The notes: generated from the letters alone by a model not told the origin. 64,000 nt of DNA from Rickettsia australis str. Phillips (GCF_000273745.1 NZ_AKVZ01000013.1:1-64000); one strand, 5' to 3'; shown: positions 1 through 9,045, numbered from the stretch's first letter. Made by a program: numbers and translations.

Positions 1-504
1 AATTTCGGAAGTAGAAAGATCAACATAACAGAGGCTAGCCGTTTCTTTATTTTTCGGTATTACGAGACTTGCTAAATAATTAGGTTCGGCTGAAGCAATT
101 AAATTTTCTTCAATTATAGTTCCTGGAGTTATAATACGTGTAACGTCTCTAGTAACTACCGCTTTATAGCCGCCTCTATTTTTTGCCTCTTCAGGGGTTT
201 CAAGCTGGTCACAAATAGCAACTTTATAATTTTCTTCGATTAGTTTAGTTAAGTAATGCTCAAGAGCATGATAAGGTACTCCGCACATCGCAATTTCTGC
301 TTCACCGTTTTTACCTCTTTTTGTTAAGGCAATACCTAAAACATTGCTGGCTAAGATTGCATCATCATAGAACATCTCATAAAAATCACCCATTCTAAAT
401 AGTAGTAAACAATCTAAATGAGCAAATTTAATATCTAGATATTGTTGCATCATTTTCGTTGCAACATCGTAATTATATTTTTGTTTAAATTCTTGAAGAT
501 TCAT
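1..504 (-). CDS. mutS: DNA mismatch repair protein MutS, N-terminal part (cut by window edge)
   Basis: MutS binds mismatched DNA and starts mismatch repair with MutL. Only the first 168 codons lie in the window; the gene runs off the left edge, so it is partial, not broken. The mismatch-binding N-terminal domain is visible: the motif RMGDFYEMF carries the Phe41-x-Glu43 pair that stacks on and contacts the mismatch. A second conserved block (AEIAMCGVPYHALEHYL) and TPGTIIEE follow, as in the family. The start ATG is the complement of 502-504. The 158-nt gap to the next gene, which is divergent, should hold the promoters of both. Confidence 0.95.
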   Translation of the reverse strand, partial: MNLQEFKQKYNYDVATKMMQQYLDIKFAHLDCLLLFRMGDFYEMFYDDAILASNVLGIALTKRGKNGEAEIAMCGVPYHALEHYLTKLIEENYKVAICDQLETPEEAKNRGGYKAVVTRDVTRIITPGTIIEENLIASAEPNYLASLVIPKNKETASLCYVDLSTSEI

Positions 505-662
505 ATTAAGCAGTATTATTCATATTATGGTTTATCGAATATATAATAATGTTTCATCAAGTTAAATATATATTTTTATAGGAAATTTAATTATAATGCT
601 GCATTATTAAATTATTTCTGTTATTATTAATTTATACTGAAAATATTTACAATTAGATCATT

Positions 663-897
663 ATGAAAGCACAACTTGTATTTCTCACTAATAGAGGGCA
701 AATGGCAATTCCAAGTTATATTAGAGAGAAATTAAATTTATTTACCGAAAGTAAGTTAGAGCTATAGTGCAAGATAATGCTTTTATGGTAATACCTATAA
801 ATAAATCAGTTGAACACATATTTTATCAAAACCTAAAAATACTCTAACTATAGATGAAATGAATGAAATTATTAAAGGTTCTTATGATAAGAATTGA
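663..897 (+). pseudogene. AbrB/MazE-type antitoxin remnant of a TA pair
   Basis: Reading from the ATG at 663 gives a SpoVT-AbrB swapped-hairpin start (LTNRGQMAIPSYIREKLNL), the usual DNA-binding half of VapB/MazE antitoxins. The frame hits TAG after 34 codons at KLEL, resumes directly as VQDNAFMVIPINKSV, then needs another shift to read SKPKNTLTIDEMNEI and to end at TGA 895-897. At least two lesions are therefore present. The last bases overlap the start of the downstream PIN-domain toxin (ATG at 884), the normal antitoxin-toxin coupling. What remains could at most make a 34-residue N-terminal peptide with no toxin-binding tail. Confidence 0.8.
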
Positions 898-1294
898 TAC
901 AAATACTCTCATTCGTTACTTAATCGGGGACGATAAAGTCCAAAATATCAAAGCTATAGAATTAATAGCAAGATATTGCGGTCAAGAAAATTCAATATTT
1001 ATAAATAATATAGTTATATGTGAATTAGTGTGGGTACTAGAAAAAGGCTATAAATATTCAAAAGGGCAAATAATTTCGGTATTAAAGGCAATATTTAGTA
1101 CAGTTGAATTTTGTTTTGAGAATCAACAAGTCTTATGGTTATCTGTTTTAGAATATGAAAATTATAAAACAGATTTTTCTGATATATTAATAGGTAAGCT
1201 GAATATATTTAAAGATTGTAATTATATTGTTACTTTTGATAAAGCTGTAAGCGAATTAACAATGTTGAGGCTTGTGTCCACTATTTGCTCTTAG
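884..1294 (+). CDS. vapC: PIN-domain toxin, VapC family
   Basis: A 136-residue PIN-domain ribonuclease, the toxin half of a VapBC-type pair; family members cut tRNA or rRNA. All expected acidic metal-binding residues are visible: Asp5 in MIRIDTNTLI, Glu47 in ICELVWVL, Asp97/Asp100 in TDFSD, and Asp119 in VTFDKAV. I start at 884 because MIRIDTN is the canonical N-terminus and this ATG overlaps the old antitoxin stop; an in-frame ATG at 863 would add seven residues inside the antitoxin remnant. The paired antitoxin is broken, so either the toxin is silent or weakened, or another antitoxin protects the cell. The exact subfamily is inferred. Confidence 0.85.
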   Translation: MIRIDTNTLIRYLIGDDKVQNIKAIELIARYCGQENSIFINNIVICELVWVLEKGYKYSKGQIISVLKAIFSTVEFCFENQQVLWLSVLEYENYKTDFSDILIGKLNIFKDCNYIVTFDKAVSELTMLRLVSTICS

Positions 1295-1375
1295 AGGCTA
1301 TTGAGAAATCGTACGCAGAACCTAGCTGCAAAGAACTACATTATCGGTTAGAATTTGTTTACTAGAATAGCCTCT
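1293..1375. repeat. 10-bp inverted repeat between vapC and the Fic remnant
   Basis: AGAGGCTATT (1293-1302) is matched by AATAGCCTCT (1366-1375) across a 63-nt spacer. The left arm starts at the vapC stop codon and the right arm covers the last codons of the Fic remnant, which converges on vapC. The spacer is too long for a simple terminator. It may be a degenerate palindromic element joining the two gene ends. Confidence 0.45.
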
Positions 1376-2460
1376 TAATATCATCAATATTAATAAGCTG
1401 ATAACGTGTAGCTTTTCCTTGTCCAAGACGCTCTAAACGTTTTAAATTAGATAATTTTTTATTATAGACGCAACAGTTCGTGCAGGAAAACCAAGTGCAT
1501 TTACAGCGTCTTTACAACTAAATTCGTTAATATATTTTGTATTAATCCAATTCCAGATCATTAGTTATTTTGCAGATAACAAATACTCTATATTATCATT
1601 TTTAATTATTTGTAATGCCCTAGTACTTTGTGATTTAACCACATTTAAAAAATCAACCAAGTGGTAATATTTTCTGATTTTGTCTTCCATGTAGCTTGAG
1701 TTTTATTAAGTGCCATGTAATAATCAATTTTATTTGCTTCAATAATGTGTTCATGAGAAATAAATAACTATGCTTTAAAAGCAATAAATTAGTTAGTAAT
1801 CTACTTGTTCTACCATTTCTGTCCTGAAATGAGTGAATTGCTAAATACTCAAAAATAAAATTAGCAATAATGATTAAAGGGTGCTTAGTTTTAATATCAA
1901 CCGTCCAATTGTACCAATCTATTAACTCCTGTATTTCGTTTTTTACTAAATAAGGTGGAATTGAATCAAATATTGTACCGACTACATTGCCATTATGATC
2001 TTTTGCTTCTACATGATTTGATCCAAATTTATAATTTCCTTTATGTCTTGCGTCTTTTTCACTATGAACCAACATATAATTATGTAATTTTAATATCAAT
2101 GCTTCCGTAATACTAATTTCTGCATAATTATTAAAGATAAATTCAAGACACTTTAAATATCCAACTATTTCTTGCTCACCATGGTCTTAAATTTTTTAAC
2201 ACTTAGATTTTTATATAGACTTTCGACTTGCTAATCAGTAAGTTGATGACCTTCAATACGATTGGAGGAGCCGGTTGAAGTGATAATTACTGAACGTGTA
2301 AGACGACCTAGTGTTTGAGGTAAGATTTGTTCTGTAATAGACCAACTATTTTTTACTTCTTCAATTTCAGAAATTTTTGTATAAATTTCTTCAATTACTG
2401 AAGGATTAAGATTTAGTCTTTTATGTATACGAAAATCTTGTAGATTTATTTCACTATTTT
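1362..2460 (-). pseudogene. Fic-domain protein, multiply broken
   Basis: Fic proteins transfer AMP or related groups from nucleotides to target proteins. Pieces readable in order on the minus strand: an N-terminal helical part (SWSITEQILPQTLGRLTR), the inhibitory-helix-like SSNRIEGHQLTD that ends in a stop near 2235, the Fic core with HSFQDRNGRTSR (family motif HPFxxGNGRxxR, here with Ser for Pro and Asp for Gly) near 1790-1830, a shifted stretch TTWLIFFLNVVKSQS, and a winged-helix tail ending DDIKRLF at the stop 1362-1364. At least three frame breaks or stops and no clear start codon make it dead. The longest surviving open stretch is 1653-2099. Confidence 0.85.
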
Positions 2461-2516
2461 TACATGAGTACTATGTAAAACATAGTTAGATAATGTGAGT
2501 AAAGTCAATATAATTT

Positions 2517-2951
2517 TTATTTTATTTTTAACAATCTAACGTTATGCCTACCGCCTTCAAATTTAGTGGTTAAAAACTTATCTATAATATCAAACACTAT
2601 TTTGTGATCTATGGTTTTTGCTCCGAGTATTAAGATATTAGCGTCATTATGAGCTTTAGCGTTTTCAGCGGTTAACATATTATGGCACAAAGCTGCTCTT
2701 ATTTTCGAGCTACGATTAGCGGCTATAGACATACCAATTCCTGTATCGCTAATTAAAATACCGATAGGAGCTGATTTTTCAATAATAATATCTACTACTT
2801 TCTTAGCATAATCAGGATAATCGACGGTTTGCGTATTATTCGTTCCGCAGTCATAAACCTTTAAAGATTTCTGCTCTAAATAATTGATAATTTCAGACTT
2901 AAGCTCATAACCTGAGTGATCACTAGCTATGACAATATTATAAGTTTTCAT
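2517..2951 (-). CDS. rpiB: Ribose-5-phosphate isomerase B-like protein (RpiB/LacAB family)
   Basis: The family interconverts ribose 5-phosphate and ribulose 5-phosphate. Length (144 aa) and fold signatures fit: SDHSGYELK with the conserved Asp11-His12, [25 protein letters not shown] and the phosphate-binding C-terminal EGGRHNVR. The position of the usual catalytic cysteine (CGTG in the common form) is Ser68-Asp69 here (ISDTGIG). The alternative catalytic glutamate of the mycobacterial form (GSGNGE) is also absent, as Met74 occupies that place. The protein may therefore be slow, use another residue or act on another sugar phosphate. The start is the ATG complementing 2949-2951. It stands alone between the Fic remnant and a divergent lipoprotein gene. 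Confidence 0.88.
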   Translation of the reverse strand: MKTYNIVIASDHSGYELKSEIINYLEQKSLKVYDCGTNNTQTVDYPDYAKKVVDIIIEKSAPIGILISDTGIGMSIAANRSSKIRAALCHNMLTAENAKAHNDANILILGAKTIDHKIVFDIIDKFLTTKFEGGRHNVRLLKIK

Positions 2952-3038
2952 AGTTAATTTTTTGATGGAAAATAATGATAAAAATTATATACTATGTAAG
3001 ATTTGTTTTCTAATGTAAATAATAGTTTTGTTCAATAT

Positions 3039-3671
3039 ATGAAATATCCTCTTGTACTGAGTATCGTTATATGTTTTTGTTTAGTTGCTTGTGTTGAACA
3101 GCCGCCTGCTCCAATTGAGTATAAAGTAGGAGATGTGACTGCAAATAATAATTCTACCGCATTAGAACATGATGAGGGGTTGATAGTTCAAAGAACTATG
3201 GAAGACGATTCCGTATCAGAAAAAGTTAGCGGTAGACTTGAAGAACCAAAGGCAAAAATTATAGAAGATGATAATGATGATATTGAGATTCCTATATCTC
3301 GGAATGAATATGAAGAAGCGATAGAGCAGTCAAACTTTGTAAAACCGTTAAACGGGGTAATTATTACGGAGTTTAAAGCCGGTAAAAGTAAAGGGATAGA
3401 TATTGCCGTTAAAGAATATAGCGACGTTAAATCGATAGCAGCAGGAACGGTAATATATTCAGGTTTTAATAAACAATTCGGTAATTTAGTAATAGTTAAG
3501 TTAGATAAAGACGATTTAGAAGTAGCATATGCGAGTTTAGATGATTTGTTACTTAAAAAAGGTGATAAAATTACTAAAAATAGTGTTATCGGACATGTAG
3601 AACATAAGTTATATTTTGCGATGCGTAAAAACAAAATAGCGGTTGATCCGAGTAAATATATAGAATTTTAA
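3039..3671 (+). CDS. Lipoprotein with degenerate LytM (M23) domain
   Basis: A 210-residue predicted outer-membrane or periplasm-facing lipoprotein. A hydrophobic signal is followed by the lipobox LVAC (Cys18), then an acidic low-complexity linker, then a C-terminal LytM-like domain (about 100-210: SKGIDIAV, AAGTVIYSGFNKQFGNLVIV, LYFAM). The zinc ligands of active M23 peptidases are missing: the HxGID histidine is Lys, YaHL is YASL, and HLHF is KLYF. It therefore resembles the EnvC/NlpD type that activates amidases rather than cutting peptidoglycan itself; that role is inferred. I use ATG 3039 because it places the signal peptide at the N-terminus; a TTG at 3003 would add 12 residues. The next gene starts on the base after its stop. 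Confidence 0.82.
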   Translation: MKYPLVLSIVICFCLVACVEQPPAPIEYKVGDVTANNNSTALEHDEGLIVQRTMEDDSVSEKVSGRLEEPKAKIIEDDNDDIEIPISRNEYEEAIEQSNFVKPLNGVIITEFKAGKSKGIDIAVKEYSDVKSIAAGTVIYSGFNKQFGNLVIVKLDKDDLEVAYASLDDLLLKKGDKITKNSVIGHVEHKLYFAMRKNKIAVDPSKYIEF

Positions 3672-4361
3672 ATGGAAGATTTTATTATTCTTACTAAATA
3701 CGGTGAACCTCAAAATGTTATAGTAAGAAGGAGTGGTAAAGCTAAAAATATAGCCATACGAATTACGCCTAAAGGTGCAGAGCTTGTATTGCCTCTTAAG
3801 GCAAAGTTAGAGAAAGGTCATAATTTTCTGTTAAGTAAAGAATATTGGGTTAGGCAGAAATTAGGTTGTAATGTAACTGTGATACCAAAGGATGAAGATA
3901 AGATTTCTATTTTGGGCAAATCTTATGAAATAATACATATTGATTCGTCTAAAAATCAGATAAAACTAAATGATTCTACGTTAGAAGTATATTGTAGTAC
4001 AGTACTAAAAAAACTTAGTATAGAAGTATTTCTTAAAAAGACATTATTAGCAGAAATAAAAATAATAGTAGAGAATATATCTAAAAAACATAATTTAACT
4101 TATTCCAATATTAGAATAATGGAAAATGTTACTCGCTGGGGAAGCTGTTGTAGCAAAGGGAATCTTGCTTTTAATTGGCGAGTAGTTTTTGCTCCCTTTG
4201 CAGTACTGAAATATTTAGTAGCTCATGAAATGGCACATTTAAAAGAAATGAATCATAGTGCAAATTTTTGGGAACTAGTTGAGGATATATATCCTGAATA
4301 CCAACTGGCAAAATTATGGCTAAAAAGAAACGGTAACAATTTATATAGTTATTTGTCTTAG
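3672..4361 (+). CDS. YgjP-type zinc metallopeptidase (DUF45 family)
   Basis: A 229-residue protein of the M48-related YgjP/DUF45 family. The zinc motif HEMAH is at 185-189 with the third-ligand region NHSANFW at 194-200, preceded by the family block TRWGSCCSKGNLAFNWR (about 154-170). There is no signal peptide, so it is probably cytoplasmic. Its ATG directly follows the TAA of the LytM-like lipoprotein gene with no gap and no clear ribosome binding site, which suggests translational coupling. The substrate is unknown. The length is normal for the family and all motifs are intact. Confidence 0.88.
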   Translation: MEDFIILTKYGEPQNVIVRRSGKAKNIAIRITPKGAELVLPLKAKLEKGHNFLLSKEYWVRQKLGCNVTVIPKDEDKISILGKSYEIIHIDSSKNQIKLNDSTLEVYCSTVLKKLSIEVFLKKTLLAEIKIIVENISKKHNLTYSNIRIMENVTRWGSCCSKGNLAFNWRVVFAPFAVLKYLVAHEMAHLKEMNHSANFWELVEDIYPEYQLAKLWLKRNGNNLYSYLS

Positions 4362-4403
4362 AGTTTATCAATTAAAATAAAAAGGTAAAATGTAAATCAT
4401 TTA

Positions 4404-4631
4404 GTCACAAATGAAGAATCTAAATATATAAATAAGCTAATTGATGAAGTTACGCTATATCATTAACCAACTTTAATAAAAGGCAAAAGAAATAATGCTA
4501 TATTAATTTCTGAAGAAGATTGGGAAGATATACAAGAAACTTTACTAGTATCGTTAAATAAAAAATTAAGTGCGTCTTTACTTAAAGGTAAAAATACTCC
4601 TTACTCTGAGTGTAGTACAAAATTAGATTAG
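4404..4631 (+). pseudogene. Phd/YefM-type antitoxin remnant
   Basis: The plus strand reads GKRNNAILISEEDWEDIQETL followed by a short tail ending at TAG 4629-4631. The phrase xNAILISEEDW is typical of the Phd/YefM antitoxin core. Upstream the frame is interrupted by stops (for example in YHxPTLIKG), so the DNA-binding N-terminus is lost or shifted. It overlaps the toxin remnant by one base (GTG at 4631), the usual arrangement. The left boundary is approximate. Confidence 0.65.
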
Positions 4632-4902
4632 TGATAGTGTATACATTATATTATACGCATGATGCGAAAAAAGATTTTAAGAAAATTATAAAATCAAATC
4701 ATAAAGAGATTTGCTTATAGTTTTTAGATTTAATAGCTCAAAATCCTTTTCAAACTCGACCTCCATATAAAAAGCTTTAGGAGTACATTCAGGGATGTAT
4801 TTATGAAGAATTAATATACAACATAGATTATTTTATGAAGTTGATGAAAAAAATAAAAGAATAAAAGTATTAAAAATATGGAATCATTATTATGATAATT
4901 AA
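4631..4902 (+). pseudogene. Txe/YoeB-type (RelE-fold) toxin remnant
   Basis: From GTG 4631 the frame reads YTHDAKKDFKKIIKSN, then in-frame TAG, QNPFQTRPPYKKL, a second TAG and EYIQGCIYEELIYNI, then a frame shift into LFYEVDEKNKRIKVLKIWNHYYD, ending at TAA 4900-4902. The closing IWNHYYD resembles the family C-terminus, where the catalytic His/Tyr pair lies. Two stops and one frameshift make it dead. It sits with its antitoxin remnant directly upstream of thyX. Confidence 0.72.
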
Positions 4903-4919
4903 AGAATACAGAGGATAGA

Positions 4920-5804
4920 ATGCACAACACCACAAAAAGAGTAACAGTTCCGGCACTTGAAGAAATCTTATACGAGCCTATAAAAGTGTTAGATCACGGC
5001 TTTATTAGAGTGATCGACTATATGGGGGATGATAGTGCTATAGTACAAGCGGCTCGTGTTTCTTACGGTAAGGGTACGAAGCAGTTGAACCAAGATAAAG
5101 GGCTGATAAACTATTTGCTTCGTCATTATCATACCACTCCTTTTGAGATGTGTGATATCAAGTTCCATATTAAATTACCGATATTTATTGCAAGACAATG
5201 GATTAGGCATAGAACAGCTAGTGTTAATGAATATTCGGCAAGGTACTCTATTTTAGGCAACGAATTTTATTTACCAGAACCGGCAAATATTGCTTCCCAA
5301 TCTGCCGTAAATAAACAATGTAGGGAAGGGGATAGCTTACCGAAAGAAGTGGCCGAAAAGGTCATTGCAATCTTAGAGGAAGATGCTAGACAGTGCTACG
5401 TGCATTATAAGGAGCTGATGAATGCCGATGAAGATGGTAATATTATAGATGAGAATACCATAGGAATAGCAAGAGAGCTTGCTCGTATGAATTTAACTTT
5501 AAATTATTATACGGAATGGTATTGGAAAATTAATTTACATAATTTGCTTCATTTCTTAAGATTGCGTGCCGACCCTCACGCACAATATGAAATTAGAGTT
5601 TATGCCGAAAAAATGCTTGAGATAGTCAAAGCTTGGGTTCCTTTTACTTACGAAGCTTTTGAGGAATATCGTTTGCAGGGAGCAAATATTTCACGTAAAG
5701 GTTTAGGCGTAATTAAAAGAATGATAAACGGTGCAAAAGTTACCCATGAGAGTAGTGGTATGACTAAAAGAGAGTGGGAAGAATTAATGAAGATTTTTGG
5801 TTAG
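4920..5804 (+). CDS. thyX: Flavin-dependent thymidylate synthase ThyX
   Basis: Makes dTMP from dUMP using methylene-tetrahydrofolate and FAD/NADPH, the alternative to ThyA. The ThyX signature [14 protein letters not shown] (Arg96 to Tyr109) is complete, preceded by IFIARQWI, and the 294-residue length is normal. A purine-rich GAGGA lies a few bases before the ATG at 4920. It is the only intact gene between the TA remnants and tolB and is probably transcribed alone; a palindromic repeat follows its stop. No ThyA is visible in the window. Confidence 0.95.
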   Translation: MHNTTKRVTVPALEEILYEPIKVLDHGFIRVIDYMGDDSAIVQAARVSYGKGTKQLNQDKGLINYLLRHYHTTPFEMCDIKFHIKLPIFIARQWIRHRTASVNEYSARYSILGNEFYLPEPANIASQSAVNKQCREGDSLPKEVAEKVIAILEEDARQCYVHYKELMNADEDGNIIDENTIGIARELARMNLTLNYYTEWYWKINLHNLLHFLRLRADPHAQYEIRVYAEKMLEIVKAWVPFTYEAFEEYRLQGANISRKGLGVIKRMINGAKVTHESSGMTKREWEELMKIFG

Positions 5805-5809
5805 TTCTA

Positions 5810-5917
5810 TGTCATTCGCGCGTAGGCGGGAATCCAGTTCTTTCCTTTGTGTCATCCCATGATTTATTCACGGGATGACAACAAAAAATTTGGATTACTG
5901 CTTCCGCAGGAATGATA
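5810..5917. repeat. Palindromic element (family A) with a nested family C palindrome
   Basis: The outer arms are TGTCATTCGCGCGTAGGCGG at the left and a diverged CTTCCGCAGGAATGATA at the right. Inside lies a second short palindrome, TGTCATCCCATGA...TTCACGGGATGACA (5850-5880). I name families in this window by their arms: A = GTCATTCCCGCG-type, B = GTCATTGCGAGG-type, C = GTCATCCCGTGGCTTGACC-type. All resemble Rickettsia palindromic elements. Confidence 0.7.
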
Positions 5918-5959
5918 TACAACAACCATAACGGAATTTGATAACAAGGAGTATTTTGA

Positions 5960-7294
5960 GTGAGAAATATTATATATTTTATACTATTACTATTATTTAG
6001 CTTTAAAGGTTATGCACTTGAAACAATAAATATTGAGCATGCGCGAGCTGATCCTACGCCTATAGCAGTTAATAAATTTAATGCCGATAGTTCTGCTGAT
6101 GACATACTGGGTAATGATGTGGTTAAAGTTATCTCTAATGATTTAAGGTTTTCGGGGTTATTCCGTCCTATTTCCTCTGCATCTTTTATAGAAGAGAAAA
6201 CAGGAATAGAATATAAGCCGCTTTTTGCTGCATGGCGTCAAATTAATGCTAGCCTTTTAGTAAACGGTGAAGTTAAAAAACTAGAAAGCGGTAAGCTTAA
6301 AATTAGCTTTATATTATGGGATACATTGCTTGAAAAACAACTTGCCGGCGAAATTCTTGAAGTACCGGAAAATTTATGGCGAAGAGCAGCGCATAAAATT
6401 GCTGATAAAATTTATGAAAAAATTACTGGTGATACTGGTTATTTTGATACCAAAATAGTGTATGTATCAGAAAGCACTTCTTTACCAAAAATAAAAAGAA
6501 TTGCTTTGATGGATTATGACGGTGCTAATAATAAATACCTTACCAATGGAAAGTCACTAGTATTAACCCCAAGATTTGCTCGTTCAGCGGATAAGATTTT
6601 TTATGTTTCATACGCAACTAAAAGAAGAGCTCTTGTTTATGAAAAGGATTTAAAAACAGGTAAAGAAAGCATAGTAGGTGACTTTTCTGGTATATCTTTT
6701 GCTCCTAGATTCTCACCGGACGGTAAAAAAGCCGTAATGTCAATAGCTAAAAACGGCTCAACTCATATTTACGAAATTGACCTTGCTACTAAACGGCTTC
6801 ATAAATTAACTGACGGATTCGGTATTAATACCTCTCCTAGCTATTCACCGGACGGTAAAAAAATTGTATATAACTCTGATAGAAACGGTGTGCCTCAATT
6901 ATATATCATGAATTCGGACGGAAGTGACGTTCAGCGTATTAGTTTCGGTGGAGGTTCTTACACTACTCCTAGCTGGTCGCCTAGAGGAGACTATATAGCA
7001 TTTACTAAGATTATTAGAGGAGCTGAAGGAAAAACTTTTAATATTGGAATTATGAAAGCATGTCCCCAAGATGATGAGAATAGTGAAAGGATAATAACAA
7101 GCGGATATTTAGTCGAAAGCCCTTGTTGGTCACCTAACGGACGAGTTATTATGTTTGCTAAAGGTTGGCCGTCGAGCGCTAAAGCTCCGGGAAAAAACAA
7201 AATTTTTGCAATTGATCTAACAGGTCATAATGAAAGAGAAATTATAACACCGGCGGATGCTTCTGATCCTGAATGGTCAGGAGTGCTGAATTGA
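5960..7294 (+). CDS. tolB: Tol-Pal system periplasmic beta-propeller protein TolB
   Basis: TolB works in the periplasm between the inner-membrane TolQRA motor and the Pal lipoprotein, supporting outer-membrane constriction and stability. A signal peptide (about 1-20, ending GYA) precedes an N-terminal alpha/beta domain and a C-terminal propeller with repeated blades, each carrying a phrase such as [23 protein letters not shown] or [11 protein letters not shown]. Length 444 aa is normal. The start is a GTG at 5960 with a strong AAGGAG eight bases upstream; no ATG gives a complete signal peptide. In many bacteria tolB lies next to tolA; here tolQRA is about 12 kb away. Confidence 0.96.
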   Translation: MRNIIYFILLLLFSFKGYALETINIEHARADPTPIAVNKFNADSSADDILGNDVVKVISNDLRFSGLFRPISSASFIEEKTGIEYKPLFAAWRQINASLLVNGEVKKLESGKLKISFILWDTLLEKQLAGEILEVPENLWRRAAHKIADKIYEKITGDTGYFDTKIVYVSESTSLPKIKRIALMDYDGANNKYLTNGKSLVLTPRFARSADKIFYVSYATKRRALVYEKDLKTGKESIVGDFSGISFAPRFSPDGKKAVMSIAKNGSTHIYEIDLATKRLHKLTDGFGINTSPSYSPDGKKIVYNSDRNGVPQLYIMNSDGSDVQRISFGGGSYTTPSWSPRGDYIAFTKIIRGAEGKTFNIGIMKACPQDDENSERIITSGYLVESPCWSPNGRVIMFAKGWPSSAKAPGKNKIFAIDLTGHNEREIITPADASDPEWSGVLN

Positions 7295-7333
7295 TGTCAT
7301 TCCTGTGAAAGTATTATTACGTGGATCATTTTA

Positions 7334-7361
7334 TGTCATTCCCGCGGAAGCGGTAATGACA
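7334..7361. repeat. Short family A palindrome downstream of tolB
   Basis: TGTCATTCCCGC and a slightly diverged GCGGTAATGACA face each other across four bases. Further partial copies of the same family surround it (around 7294 and 7370-7427). The region lies between the convergent tolB and rpoH genes and may act as a terminator-like hairpin for either. Confidence 0.6.
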
Positions 7362-7429
7362 TAGAGTGGGTTCTTGGATCCATGCAGCCAATGCGCAGGT
7401 CAAGACACTGGATGACAATCCAATAAGGC

Positions 7430-8311
7430 TTAAGCTACTTCTCTACTATGGTTTAAAATAAACTTCTTGATTTTTTCAAAAGCTGTATTTTCTATTTGTC
7501 TAATACGTTCCTTAGAAATATTATACTCATTGCTTAAAATATCTAGAGTTTTAGGAGTATCAGTTAATTTACGCTCTGTTAAAATACGAAGTTCCCTATC
7601 GTTTAAAATCTTCATAGCACTCGATAGTAACTCCCTTTTACTGGTAAAATTTTGCTTATTAATAACCATAGCTTCAGGAGTAGGGCGTGTTTCTGGTAAT
7701 AGTTCTATCAGTTCTCCTGATTCTGCATCATCACTATTTATAGAGTTATTTAACGATAAATCAGGACCTGAAATTCTAGTATTCATCTCGGAAACTTCAT
7801 TAACCGAAACGCCTAATTCATCTGCTATTTTTGCAAAATCATCGGTAGTAATAGCCCTTGAGTATAAATTAGTAATTTTATGCTTAACTTTATTAAGACT
7901 AAAAAATAATTTTTTTTGTGCAGCCGTTGTTCCCATCTTTACTAATGACCAAGATTTTAATATATATTCTTGTATGGCTGCTTTAATCCACCACATCGCA
8001 TATGTTGACAGGCGGAAACCAAGTTCGGGATTGAATTTTTTTACTGCCTGCATTAAACCTATATTACCTTCTGAAACCAATTCGGTAATAGGAAGACCGT
8101 AAGTCCTATAGCCGCTTGCAATTTTTGCAACAAGCTTAAGATGACTTGTGACTAATTTATGTGCAGCTTGTAAATCATTCTCTTCTAAATAGGATTTCGC
8201 TAATAAAAATTCTTCTTCTTGCGTAAGTGAAGGAATTTTATTGATTTTCTGTAAGTAGTTATAAAACCCTGACTCACTAGAGATTGCTAATGCATTAATA
8301 TTATTAGTCAT
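7430..8311 (-). CDS. rpoH: RNA polymerase sigma factor RpoH (sigma-32, heat shock)
   Basis: Directs RNA polymerase to heat-shock promoters. Region 1.2/2 shows TQEEEFLLAKSYLE, then the core-binding and -10 recognition stretch SEGNIGLMQAVKKFNPELGF and LSTYAMWWIKAAIQEYIL, with the sigma-32-type continuation SWSLVKMGTTAAQKKLFF. Region 4 shows ILTERKLTDTPKTLDILS and ISKERIRQIENTAFEKI. Length (293 aa) is normal. An 8-base A run inside the gene is in frame. It probably controls the hslVU genes of this window, among others; this is inferred from the family role. Confidence 0.96.
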   Translation of the reverse strand: MTNNINALAISSESGFYNYLQKINKIPSLTQEEEFLLAKSYLEENDLQAAHKLVTSHLKLVAKIASGYRTYGLPITELVSEGNIGLMQAVKKFNPELGFRLSTYAMWWIKAAIQEYILKSWSLVKMGTTAAQKKLFFSLNKVKHKITNLYSRAITTDDFAKIADELGVSVNEVSEMNTRISGPDLSLNNSINSDDAESGELIELLPETRPTPEAMVINKQNFTSKRELLSSAMKILNDRELRILTERKLTDTPKTLDILSNEYNISKERIRQIENTAFEKIKKFILNHSREVA

Positions 8312-8396
8312 ACCAACCTTACTATTTTTCTTTATACTAACACATATATGATCTAAAATAAACTTTTTCTAGAGTATTTTTAAATAAAAGCACATA

Positions 8397-8942
8397 ATGT
8401 CTAAAAAATCCAATAAAAATCTAGCTTTTTCCTTGCTGGGATTAATAATTAGTATGGTGTTACTAAGTTTTGCTTCCGTACCTATCTATAATTTATTTTG
8501 TAAAGTTACAGGATATGGCGGTACTACTGCAAAAGAAACGGTGAGTGTATATTCTAAGGTAAAAGGCACTAAACCTATAATTATCGAGTTTGATGCTAAT
8601 GTTGATAAAGATTTACCTTGGCGGTTTATTCCAAGGCAGCAAAGAGTGCAAATTGTTCCGGGGCAGAATACTCTAGTGTTCTATGAAACGGAGAATCTAA
8701 GTAATAACGATATAATAGGCACTTCCGTATATAATGTTACTCCAAATAAAGCAGGAAAATATTTCGTAAAAATTCATTGTTTTTGTTTTGAAGAACAATT
8801 ATTAAAAGCCGGCGAAAAAGTCTTAATGCCGGTTACATTTTATATAGATAAGGCTTTTGAACTTGATCCTGAAATGCAAGACATTAAAGTACTTACTTTA
8901 TCTTATAGCTTCTTTAAAGTAAGAGCGCTATATACTCGCTGA
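8397..8942 (+). CDS. ctaG: Cytochrome c oxidase assembly protein CtaG (Cox11)
   Basis: Inner-membrane copper chaperone that inserts Cu(B) into cytochrome c oxidase subunit I. One N-terminal membrane segment (about 9-29) is followed by [17 protein letters not shown], and the copper-binding pair lies in [10 protein letters not shown]. Length 181 aa is normal for the family. The neighbouring oxidase genes are not in the window, so it stands alone between rpoH (divergent) and repeat-rich DNA. Confidence 0.96.
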   Translation: MSKKSNKNLAFSLLGLIISMVLLSFASVPIYNLFCKVTGYGGTTAKETVSVYSKVKGTKPIIIEFDANVDKDLPWRFIPRQQRVQIVPGQNTLVFYETENLSNNDIIGTSVYNVTPNKAGKYFVKIHCFCFEEQLLKAGEKVLMPVTFYIDKAFELDPEMQDIKVLTLSYSFFKVRALYTR

Positions 8943-9045
8943 ATTTGAAAATTGGCTACGTCGTCTTGTAAGTCCTCCGGTCCTCTAAGTAATACGCTGC
9001 GGTCCTTCGGCTTACAGACTCTTTGCTCTTTGCCAAATTGAGCTG
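8943..9045. repeat. Imperfect palindromic element after ctaG
   Basis: AATTTGAAAATTGGC at the left faces GCCAAATTGA at the right, with a second inner pair GTCTTGTAAG / CTTACAGAC. The 100-nt unit starts at the ctaG stop and differs from families A-C. A degraded family C arm (TAGTTCGCTTGACCACAGTATGAC) follows at about 9086-9110. It resembles another Rickettsia palindromic element family, but I cannot assign which. Confidence 0.5.

Noticed and set aside
3188-3634. Long minus-strand ORF inside the LytM-like lipoprotein gene
   Set aside because: It is the antisense shadow of a well-supported gene; its Ser/Leu-rich content reflects the complement of Glu/Lys codons.
7467-8102. 211-codon plus-strand ORF inside rpoH
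   Set aside because: Antisense shadow of a clear sigma-32 gene.
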